NCBI GenBank assembly: GCA_022615295.1
Contig: JAKEHF010000125.1
Location: forward strand, 1-5,806
Length of the DNA stretch: 5,806 bases
Source: Actinomycetota bacterium
GTDB taxonomy: Bacteria > Actinomycetota > Acidimicrobiia > Spongiisociales > ZC4RG35
Direction of reading: 5' to 3'
The position numbers were made by a program, and so were the translations under genes. Positions within the stretch are counted from its first letter, which is position 1. Each line of letters starts with the position of its first letter. This document shows, in pieces, positions 1 to 5,806 of this stretch. A model generated the notes under the pieces. That model was not told the origin of the DNA. It did not search any database and saw only the letters and a program-made list of their open reading frames with translations.

Positions 1-794
1 TCGGCCCCTGTAAGGTCGCCTCCCTCGAGGAGATAGTGACCCTCGCGATGGATCTCGGTGGCGGCGACGTCGAGTGCCAGGGCGACCTCCTCGCCCAGCT
101 CGTAGCCCGCCTCGTCGATCGCCTCCACCAGCAGCTCGAGGGCCGCCTCGTTGGTGGCGAGGTCGGGGGCAAATCCACCCTCGTCCCCGACGTTGGTAGA
201 CAGGCCCCGACCCGCCAGGACCTTTCTCAGGGCGTGATAGGTCTCGACGCCGGCCCTCAGGGCCTCTGAGAAGGAACCGAGACCGGCTGGGACCAGCATG
301 AACTCCTGGATGTCGACCGAGTTGGCGGCATGGGCCCCCCCGTTGAGCACATTGAGACAAGGCACCGGGAGCAGTCGGGCAGAGGGCCCGCCGAGATAAC
401 GGAACAGGGGGAGACCGACGCTGGCCGCGGCTGCCCGCGCCGTCGCCAGGGAGACGGCGAGGATGGCATTGGCTCCGAGACGCGACTTGTCGATGGTGGC
501 GTCCAGGTCACAGAGGAGCAGGTCGATCTCCTCCTGGCGGGTGGCGTCCCGGCCAACCAGCTCCGGGGCGATCGTGTCGTTGATGTTGGCGACCGCCCCT
601 CGCACACCGCGACCCATCCACCGCTCACCCCCGTCGCGCAGCTCCACCATCTCGTGGGATCCCGTGGAGGCCCCGGAGGGGACGATGGCGCGGCCAAACC
701 CGGTCATGGTCTCGACTTCGGCCTCGACGGTCGGGTTGCCCCGGGAGTCGAGCACCTGTCGGGCGTGGACTCGCTCGATCGTGGCGCTGAGCAT
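1..794 (-). CDS. eno: Enolase (phosphopyruvate hydratase), N-terminal 264 residues; 3' end beyond the window
   Basis: Enolase interconverts 2-phosphoglycerate and phosphoenolpyruvate in cytoplasmic glycolysis. The minus-strand frame from the ATG at 794-792 runs open to the window edge, giving 264 of the usual roughly 430 residues. Visible family motifs are VHARQVLDSRGNPTVEAEV (residues 9-27), the substrate-loop motif PSGASTG (39-45), NGGAHA (151-156), DIQEFM with E164, GDEGGFAP with the catalytic acid-base E205, and ALDVAA with the Mg ligand D242. The later Mg ligands and the catalytic lysine fall outside the window. The start is set by the family N-terminus, which begins a few residues before the VHAR motif. 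No clear Shine-Dalgarno sequence precedes it, so a leaderless or weakly initiated start is possible. The gene follows mazG by 60 bases. Eno next to mazG and mfd is a known actinobacterial arrangement. The identification is firm; the gene is cut only by the window edge. Confidence 0.97.
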   Translation of the reverse strand, partial: MLSATIERVHARQVLDSRGNPTVEAEVETMTGFGRAIVPSGASTGSHEMVELRDGGERWMGRGVRGAVANINDTIAPELVGRDATRQEEIDLLLCDLDATIDKSRLGANAILAVSLATARAAAASVGLPLFRYLGGPSARLLPVPCLNVLNGGAHAANSVDIQEFMLVPAGLGSFSEALRAGVETYHALRKVLAGRGLSTNVGDEGGFAPDLATNEAALELLVEAIDEAGYELGEEVALALDVAATEIHREGHYLLEGGDLTGA

Positions 795-854
795 GTGTCT
801 ATCTGACCGCTGGCCGGCCCAACCTACCACTGGTGGAATGGGGTTCCGGGCACC
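795..854 (-). other. mazG-eno intergenic spacer
   Basis: The 60 bases between the mazG stop and the eno ATG hold two short palindromes, ACCACTGGT (829-837) and GGCCGGCC. Neither is followed by a T-run, so neither looks like a classic terminator. I see no convincing -35/-10 pair or Shine-Dalgarno sequence for eno. Read-through from mazG is the default reading. Confidence 0.4.
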
Positions 855-2261
855 TCAATCCTTGGCCCTCTCCCAACGTGCGTTCATCTCGTCGAGACCA
901 AGACCCACGAGTGGCCCCTCCTTCTCCATCCGGCGGAAACGTGTCTCGAAACGATCGTTGGCCCTTTGCAGGGCGATCTCGGGGTCCAAGCCGAGGTGAC
1001 GACCCACATTGACCACGGTGAACAACAGATCGCCCAACTCGGTCTCCACGTCGCCGACGCCATCCAACGCGGCTGTCAGCTCGTCGGTCTCCTCGACGAC
1101 CTTGGCCACCACTTCGGCGGCCCGCTCCCAGTCGAAGCCGACCTTGGCGGCGCGGTTCTGGACCTTGGAGGCACGATGCAGGGCGGACATCCCTGTGGGG
1201 ACCCCGTCGAGGATGGAGGCTTGGCTGTCGCCGACGCGTTCCGCCTCCTTGATCAGGTCCCAACGTCGTTTCACCTCGGCGGCCGTGCCGGCCTCGACGT
1301 CGCCGAAGACGTGGGGATGGCGTCGCACGAGCTTGCTACGGAGGGTCTCGGCAACGTCGTCGATCTCGAAGACCCCGCGGGACCCGGCGATGGTGGTGTG
1401 AAAGAGGATCTGGAGGAGGAGGTCGCCGAGCTCGTCCTCCACTGCGGCATAGGCCATCGGGTCGGGGTCTGCTTCGGTGAGGCGGCTCAGCGCTTCCACC
1501 AGCTCGAAAGTCTCCTCCACCAGGTTCTTCACCAGGCTGTGGTGCGTCTGCTCACGGTCCCACGGGCACTCCACATAGAGCCGGCGCATGGTGTGGATCG
1601 CCCCGACCAACCCACCGGGCTCGGTGTCGACGAAGATCGAGGTCCTATTGCCGGCCAGACCTGGGTCGATGTCGTCGACCCCTACGGTGACCACCCTGGC
1701 ATCTGCAGACCAGAGGTCGACTGCCAAGGTCACCGGCGCCGTCTCGTCGAGCACACGGGAGAGCCTGGCGGCAACGTCGGCGAGGACCTCGGGGCGGTCG
1801 AGATGGCCGATCACCGTCGGCTTGTCGATCACCAGCGGGTCGGGGAGCCGATGGCCGTTGAGCACCTGTAGCCCCCGGTCCAACGGGTCATAGCCGACCT
1901 CGAGGCACAACGCGTCGACGAACGACGGCGAGGCCAAGATCTCGACATCGAGACCCCGGGCCAGCATCTCCCTCACTGCGAACTCCCCGATGAGAGGGCT
2001 CCCGGGCACGGCATATACGACCGGCCCCGTCACCGCGGCGGCGGCCACCCGATCGACGATTGCGGTGTAGACGGCTTCGTAGGTCTCCGCCGAGTAGAGA
2101 TCGTCACAAGTGACGATGTCGCGGGACGCGGCGAGCTGGGCCGCAGCCGGATGATCGACCGTCCTGACGATGACGTTGCGGTCGGGGTCTGCCAACACAT
2201 CACGCACCGGCGCCGGGACCCGGTCGAGGTCGCCGGGGCCGAGACCGACGACCAGGATCAC
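855..2261 (-). CDS. mazG: Tetrapyrrole methylase-like / MazG fusion, nucleoside triphosphate pyrophosphohydrolase (YabN type)
   Basis: MazG hydrolyses (d)NTPs to NMP and pyrophosphate and is thought to clear aberrant nucleotides. From a GTG at 2261 the protein has 468 residues. An N-terminal SAM-dependent tetrapyrrole-methylase-like domain (about 1-220) carries VVGLGPGD near the start and VYAVPGSPL (about 82-90). Two MazG units follow. The first has CPWDREQTH (232-240), EETFE (249-253) and ELGD (277-280). The second has EETDE (390-394) and ELGD (408-411). Both keep the EExxE...ExxD metal-binding pattern. The length suits Bacillus YabN-like fusions. An upstream in-frame ATG at 2300 would give 481 residues but overlaps the preceding gene by 43 bases. 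I prefer the GTG because it forms a 4-base GTGA overlap with that gene's stop and places the start right at the conserved VVGLGPGD strand. The substrate of the methylase-like domain is unknown in this family. Confidence 0.93.
   Translation of the reverse strand: MILVVGLGPGDLDRVPAPVRDVLADPDRNVIVRTVDHPAAAQLAASRDIVTCDDLYSAETYEAVYTAIVDRVAAAAVTGPVVYAVPGSPLIGEFAVREMLARGLDVEILASPSFVDALCLEVGYDPLDRGLQVLNGHRLPDPLVIDKPTVIGHLDRPEVLADVAARLSRVLDETAPVTLAVDLWSADARVVTVGVDDIDPGLAGNRTSIFVDTEPGGLVGAIHTMRRLYVECPWDREQTHHSLVKNLVEETFELVEALSRLTEADPDPMAYAAVEDELGDLLLQILFHTTIAGSRGVFEIDDVAETLRSKLVRRHPHVFGDVEAGTAAEVKRRWDLIKEAERVGDSQASILDGVPTGMSALHRASKVQNRAAKVGFDWERAAEVVAKVVEETDELTAALDGVGDVETELGDLLFTVVNVGRHLGLDPEIALQRANDRFETRFRRMEKEGPLVGLGLDEMNARWERAKD
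2258..2261 (-). promoter_or_regulatory. GTGA stop/start overlap coupling the isomerase gene to mazG
   Basis: On the minus strand the four bases GTGA contain both the TGA stop of the isomerase gene and a GTG start in the mazG frame. Such overlaps usually mean translational coupling. No strong Shine-Dalgarno sequence is visible just upstream, which suits re-initiation by the terminating ribosome. The choice of GTG over the ATG at 2300 is inference. Confidence 0.65.
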
Positions 2262-3238
2262 TCGGCCGGTGGGATCACCGCGGGCGGCTCGGTCTGCCAA
2301 GTCCCGAAGCGCTCCACGACCTCGACATCGGCTGCCAGGATGAGCTCGAGGACCCAGGCGTCGATCTCACCGGCGACGGCCTGCTCGACGAGACCGTCGG
2401 TCAGCTCCTCCTCGGTGGGCAGCTCCTCCGCCGTGGGCTCGGTGCGGCCGGTGACGAGCATGACATGGAACCCGAAGGTCGTCTCCACGGGAGTGTCGAG
2501 CACCTCGCCGATCGGGGCGGTGAGGCTGGCGTCCCGGAACTGGTCGACGTACTGGGCAGGAGAGCCACAACCGAGGTCGCCACCATTGGCTGCGCTCCCC
2601 GGGTCCTTGGAAAGCTCGGCGGCGATCGTGGCGAACTCCTCCCCGGCGTCAAGACGGTCGAGCACGTCCAAAGCCTCGGTCTCGGCGGCGGTGCGTGCCG
2701 TCTCCAGCTCCTCACCGGTGAGACCCGACAACTCCCCGAGCAGGATGTGGGAGACACAGACCTCGGTGCCGGCGAGGATGGCGTTGTCCATGGCCTCGTC
2801 GATCTCCTCCTGCGTGGGCTGGGCTGCGTCCACTGTGAGGATGTCGCCGAGGGCGGCGGTGATCAGCTGCTGCCGGGCGAACTCGAATAGGAACGACTCG
2901 GTGACCCCACGCGTCGCGGTGAAGTCCTCCCGAGTCTCTCCCTCGACGGAGAACTCCTCGTAGATCCGGTCGGCCTCGGCCCGGATCTCCTCCTCGGTGA
3001 ACTCCAGGCCGTACTCCTCCAGCGCCGACTGCTCGATCACCTCCCACTGGATCAGAAACCCGAGGAACTGGGCGAACTGGTCCTTGGTGATGGTCCCCTC
3101 CTCGATCAGGATCAGACCTTCGACATCGCCCACCGTGATGTCGCTGCCATTGACCGTGGCCGCGGTGGCGCCAAGACCGCCGCCACAGGCGGCGAGGGCG
3201 AATGCGGACACGATCAGCAGCACCGGGAGCTTCTTCAC
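2258..3238 (-). CDS. Lipoprotein parvulin-type peptidyl-prolyl cis-trans isomerase (SurA/PrsA-like foldase)
   Basis: The protein is a likely membrane-anchored foldase that isomerises prolyl bonds in exported proteins. Its 326 residues begin with a lipoprotein signal: MKK, a hydrophobic stretch, and the lipobox LAAC with the lipidated cysteine at C18. A SurA_N-like helical region follows (about 25-140), opening with TVNGSDITVGDVEGL. A PpiC-type rotamase domain (about 157-266) shows SHILL (H164), a helical insert, LSKDPGSAANGGDLG (209-223) and the closing TFGFHVMLVTG (H258). The C-terminal tail is acidic and ends proline-rich. C161 and C224 lie inside the rotamase domain. The start is GTG at 3238, supported by a GGAAGGA ribosome-binding site 7 bases upstream. 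The gene begins 64 bases after the mfd stop, and its TGA overlaps the mazG start. The domain assignment is strong; client proteins and a SurA versus PrsA name cannot be decided from sequence. Confidence 0.9.
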   Translation of the reverse strand: MKKLPVLLIVSAFALAACGGGLGATAATVNGSDITVGDVEGLILIEEGTITKDQFAQFLGFLIQWEVIEQSALEEYGLEFTEEEIRAEADRIYEEFSVEGETREDFTATRGVTESFLFEFARQQLITAALGDILTVDAAQPTQEEIDEAMDNAILAGTEVCVSHILLGELSGLTGEELETARTAAETEALDVLDRLDAGEEFATIAAELSKDPGSAANGGDLGCGSPAQYVDQFRDASLTAPIGEVLDTPVETTFGFHVMLVTGRTEPTAEELPTEEELTDGLVEQAVAGEIDAWVLELILAADVEVVERFGTWQTEPPAVIPPAE

Positions 3239-3245
3239 GGGATGA

Positions 3246-3252
3246 TCCTTCC
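3246..3252 (-). promoter_or_regulatory. Shine-Dalgarno site of the lipoprotein isomerase gene
   Basis: The minus strand reads GGAAGGA here, 7 bases before the GTG at 3238. It supports that GTG as the start and gives the encoded protein a complete lipoprotein signal peptide. Confidence 0.7.
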
Positions 3253-3302
3253 GGACGGGGGGAACAGACGGATAGTAGGTGGGCCTGGGTCGTAGGGGAA
3301 GG

Positions 3303-5237
3303 TCAGTCGAGGGGCCACATCGCCCTCATGAAGTCGATGAGACCCGGTATGAGCGGCTCCGGCGCCGGGATGAACACCAGCCCCTCGGCCGCCCTGAGCA
3401 CCGAACGGGGTTGGAGACGAGCCAGCCTGACCTCCTCGGAGGGCCTCAGGTCCACCGGGCCCATCCTGATCTCGTGTCTCAGCTTGACCACCTCGTCGAG
3501 GCCGACACGGATCGCCTCGGCGCGGAGACGGGCCAGGGCGAGGAGGGCCTCGGCCTCGGTGGGGAGCCGTCCGAATCTGTCCACCCACTCCGAAGCGACA
3601 TCATCCACGTCCTCGTTCGTGACAGCCGCGGCGAGACGCCGATACGCCTCCAAACGCAGCTCATGGTCCGAGATGTAGCTCTCCGGCATGTGGGCGTCGA
3701 CCGGGAGATCGATGCGGACCTCCGGTGGCGTCGTCTCGGAGACCGGACGCCCCTCCATCTCCGCAACCGCCTCCGCCACGAGCTCGGCATAGAGGTCGAA
3801 GCCGACCGCGGCGATGTGGCCGCTCTGCACCTCACCCAGGATCGAGCCGGCACCCCTTATTTCCAGGTCGCGAAGGGCCAGCTGGAACCCCGACCCGAGG
3901 TCCGTCGCCTCGCCGACGGCCTCGAGCCGCCGATGAGCCTCCTCGGTGAGGGTCTGGTCGGGTGGGTGGAACAGATAGGCGTAGGCCCTCTGGCTGGAGC
4001 GCCCCACCCTCCCCCGAAGCTGGTAGAGCTGGGCCAGACCGAGGAGATCGGCCCGCTCCACGATCAGGGTGTTGACGCTGGGCAGGTCGAGCCCGGCCTC
4101 GATGATGGTGGTGGCCACCAACACGTCGTACTCGCGGTTCCAGAAGTCGATCATCACCTGCTCGAGCTGACCCTCGGACATCTGGCCGTGGGCGGTGACA
4201 TACCTGGCGTCGGGCACCAGCTCGCGTAGACGGGCCAGCGCGGCGTCCATGGAGCGGACCCGGTTGTGGACGTAGAAGACCTGGCCCTCGCGCAGCAGCT
4301 CCCGCCGGATCGCAGCCGACACCGCCTGCTCGTCGTATGGCCCGACATAGGTGAGTATCGGATGACGGTCCTCGGGTGGGGTCCGGATGTGGGAGACGTC
4401 CCTGATCCCGGTCAGGGCCATCTCCAAGGTCCTCGGGATCGGGGTCGCCGTCAGGGTGAGGACGTCGACGCCCACCCGCAGCCTCTTGATGGCGTCCTTG
4501 GCCGACACGCCAAAACGCTGCTCCTCGTCGACGACGAGAAGACCAAGGTCCTTGAAGACGACGTCGTCGGAGAGAAGACGGTGGGTGCCGATGACGACAT
4601 CGACCGAACCCCTGGCCAGACCGGCCACCACCTTCGCCTGCTGACGCTGGGTAAGGAACCGGGAGAGGACCTCAACACGGACCGGATAGGGGGCGAATCG
4701 CTCCGAGAATGTCTGATGATGCTGTTGGGCGAGGAGTGTGGTCGGACAGAGGACGGCCGCCTGACGGCCGTCCTGCACCGCCTTGAAGGCTGCCCGGATC
4801 GCCACCTCTGTCTTGCCAAACCCGACATCGCCGAAGATGAGACGGTCCATCGGCCCGGCCTCTTCCATGTCGGCCTTGACGTCGGCGACCGAGCTGAGCT
4901 GATCCGGGGTCTCCTCGTAGGGGAACGTCGCCTCCATCTCCGTCTGCCACGGGGTGTCGGGCCCGAAGCGATGACCCTCCGCCGCGGCCCTCAGCCGGTG
5001 GAGGGTGACGACCTCGGCGGCGACGGCCGCCACCGCCTTGCGCACCCTGTCCTTCTGCTCGGTCCAGTCACGGCCGCCCATCCGTGACACCCGTGGGGTC
5101 TCCCCTCCGGTGTACCTTCGCACCGAGGCGAGCTGGTCGACCGGGACGTAGAGCCGGTCGCCGGCGGCGTAGCCGATCACCAAGTAGTCCCGCTCGATCC
5201 CCACCATGGTTCGGGAGACCAGCCCCTCGAAGCGGCC
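3303..5237 (-). CDS. mfd: Transcription-repair coupling factor Mfd, C-terminal ~645 residues; N-terminal part missing at the junction
   Basis: Mfd removes RNA polymerase stalled at DNA lesions and recruits UvrA for nucleotide excision repair. About 645 native residues are present of a family length near 1150. In order they are: the CarD-like RNA-polymerase-interaction domain, starting at GRFEGLVSRT and including DRLYVPVDQL and YTGGE; the RecG-like translocase with Walker A GDVGFGKT, the DEEQ box, TATPIPRTL, VATTIIEAGLDLPSVNT, and QLRGRVGRS followed by the TRG-type region; and the C-terminal TRCF domain ending in RAMWPLD. The N-terminal UvrB-like and UvrA-binding domains, about 490 residues, are absent. 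Homology stops abruptly at about 5237. The frame stays open to an ATG at 5264, but those nine extra codons are antisense to RNase E and are not Mfd. The stop is TGA at 3305-3303. The domain identity is certain. The truncation is more likely a chimeric join than a real deletion. Confidence 0.96.
   Translation of the reverse strand, partial: GRFEGLVSRTMVGIERDYLVIGYAAGDRLYVPVDQLASVRRYTGGETPRVSRMGGRDWTEQKDRVRKAVAAVAAEVVTLHRLRAAAEGHRFGPDTPWQTEMEATFPYEETPDQLSSVADVKADMEEAGPMDRLIFGDVGFGKTEVAIRAAFKAVQDGRQAAVLCPTTLLAQQHHQTFSERFAPYPVRVEVLSRFLTQRQQAKVVAGLARGSVDVVIGTHRLLSDDVVFKDLGLLVVDEEQRFGVSAKDAIKRLRVGVDVLTLTATPIPRTLEMALTGIRDVSHIRTPPEDRHPILTYVGPYDEQAVSAAIRRELLREGQVFYVHNRVRSMDAALARLRELVPDARYVTAHGQMSEGQLEQVMIDFWNREYDVLVATTIIEAGLDLPSVNTLIVERADLLGLAQLYQLRGRVGRSSQRAYAYLFHPPDQTLTEEAHRRLEAVGEATDLGSGFQLALRDLEIRGAGSILGEVQSGHIAAVGFDLYAELVAEAVAEMEGRPVSETTPPEVRIDLPVDAHMPESYISDHELRLEAYRRLAAAVTNEDVDDVASEWVDRFGRLPTEAEALLALARLRAEAIRVGLDEVVKLRHEIRMGPVDLRPSEEVRLARLQPRSVLRAAEGLVFIPAPEPLIPGLIDFMRAMWPLD
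5226..5237. other. Junction between actinobacterial mfd and gammaproteobacterial rne (shared 12 bases)
   Basis: The twelve bases CTCGAAGCGGCC read as LEAA in the plus-strand RNase E frame and, on the minus strand, as the start of the Mfd sequence GRFEGL. To the left only Mfd homology continues; to the right only RNase E homology continues. The codons before L in the RNase E frame (QP) do not match the expected EPS, and the residue before G in the Mfd frame (E) does not match the expected small hydrophobic residue. The breakpoint therefore lies within this stretch or at its edges. It is a head-to-head join at a short microhomology, as expected of a chimeric read, an amplification chimera or an assembly error. 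Confidence 0.85.
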
Positions 5238-5806
5238 TTCGTCGATTATGGTGCCGGACGGCATGGATTCTTGCCGTTGAAGGAGATCGCACGGTCCTTA
5301 TTCGTCGAATCGCCGCGCGCCGGAGCGCGTGTCAACATCCGGGAGGTGCTTAGGGAGGGGCAAGAAATCACTGTACAGGTCGAGAAAGACGAGCGCGGTA
5401 CCAAAGGTGCTTCGCTCAGCACCTTCATTAGTATTCCCGGACGCTATCTCGTATTGATGCCCAATAACCCGCGGGCCGGGGGTGTCTCGCGGCAGATCGA
5501 AGGCCTGGAACGCGAGGAGGCGCGGGACGCCATGAGTGGCCTCAATATCCCCGAAAGCATGGGACTTATCCTCCGCACCGCCGGTATGGGCAAGGCGGCC
5601 GAGGAGTTGCAGTGGGACCTCGACTATCTGCTGCACTTGTGGAGCGCGATCGAGGAGGCATCGAAAGACCGCCCGGCCCCCTTTCTGATTTACCAGGATC
5701 GCGATGTGATTATCCGCGCGATCCGCGATTACCTGCGTAATGACATCGCCGAGATCCTCATCGACGACCCGGGCCTATGTGAAAAGGCGCGCGATTTCAT
5801 GCAGCA
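5226..5806 (+). CDS. rne: Ribonuclease E, internal fragment (S1 domain to 5' sensor and RNase H-like regions), gammaproteobacterial type
   Basis: RNase E is the endonuclease that starts mRNA decay and processes rRNA and tRNA, and it scaffolds the degradosome in Gammaproteobacteria. The frame whose codons include GAA at 5229-5231 is open to the window end, about 193 codons. It opens with LEAAFVDYGAGRHGFLPLKE, matching the S1 domain around E. coli residues 53-72. Further motifs are VLREGQ, QVEKDERGTKGASL, YLVLMPNNPRAGGVSRQIEG, the 5'-monophosphate sensor LRTAGMGK (equivalent of R169 and T170), ELQWDLDYL, RPAPFLIYQ, and AIRDYLRNDIAEILIDDP. It stops near E. coli residue 245, before the catalytic aspartates D303 and D346. 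The first roughly 52 residues and the start codon are missing. MPNNPRAGG and the overall close match point to RNase E of Gammaproteobacteria rather than an actinobacterial RNase E/G or RNase G. Codons such as TTA, ATT, GTA and AAT are commoner here than in the four minus-strand genes. Confidence 0.95.

Noticed and set aside
826..840. Palindrome after mazG as an intrinsic terminator
   Set aside because: The stem is only about four base pairs around ACCACTGGT, with no U-tract following.
966..1871. A long plus-strand open frame (301 codons) antisense to mazG
   Set aside because: It mirrors the mazG codons in high-GC DNA and has low-complexity composition with no recognisable domain; mazG on the other strand is certain.
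2151..2963. Plus-strand serine-rich open frame across the isomerase and mazG start
   Set aside because: The serine and arginine richness comes from reading glutamate/alanine codons in antisense; the minus-strand lipoprotein isomerase explains the region.
3272..3300. Possible minus-strand promoter before the isomerase gene (TACTAT at 3277-3272, 17-base spacer, TTCCCC at 3300-3295)
   Set aside because: The -10 resembles a consensus but the -35 matches only three of six positions; such matches are common by chance, and read-through from mfd is enough.
3279..5087. Two long plus-strand open frames (3279-4229 and 4266-5087) antisense to mfd
   Set aside because: Both are shadows of the mfd frame, rich in histidine, glycine and aspartate as expected from the complement of GC-rich codons, and show no family motif.
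5298..5636. Minus-strand open frames within the rne fragment (5246-5428 and 5298-5636)
   Set aside because: They lie opposite an unbroken, highly conserved RNase E frame and have no domain signal.
5226..5806. A natural divergent mfd/rne gene pair or a horizontally acquired rne
   Set aside because: Both genes lack their 5' ends and there is no spacer, start codon or promoter, so neither could be expressed as the usual full protein.

Overview
The window is high-GC DNA that looks like two unrelated genomes joined at about position 5226-5237. Positions 1 to about 5237 read as an actinobacterial-type chromosome segment, perhaps from a deep actinobacterial lineage such as Acidimicrobiia; that assignment is an inference from GC-rich codon use, gene order and protein style. 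Positions of about 5226 to 5806 read as the middle of a gammaproteobacterial-type RNase E gene on the opposite strand.

All four genes of the first part lie on the minus strand. In transcription order (right to left) they are mfd (transcription-repair coupling factor, N-terminal part missing), a lipoprotein parvulin-type peptidyl-prolyl isomerase, a tetrapyrrole-methylase/MazG fusion (NTP pyrophosphohydrolase, YabN-like), and eno (enolase, C-terminal part beyond the window). The gaps are short: 64 bases, then a 4-base GTGA overlap, then 60 bases. This fits one transcription unit. The order mfd - mazG - lipoprotein gene - eno is known from mycobacteria; here the lipoprotein gene sits before mazG. 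The genes share a neighbourhood rather than a pathway: DNA repair coupled to transcription, envelope protein folding, nucleotide-pool cleaning and glycolysis.

The right end (5226-5806, plus strand) translates without a stop into RNase E, from within its S1 domain to about residue 245 in E. coli numbering. It has no start codon or N-terminus. The mfd reading frame loses its homology exactly where the RNase E homology begins, at a roughly 12-base stretch that makes sense in both genes. The simplest reading is a chimeric contig (assembly or amplification artefact) rather than a real locus. I found no new biological system, mobile element, CRISPR array or RNA gene. The junction is the main thing to check.
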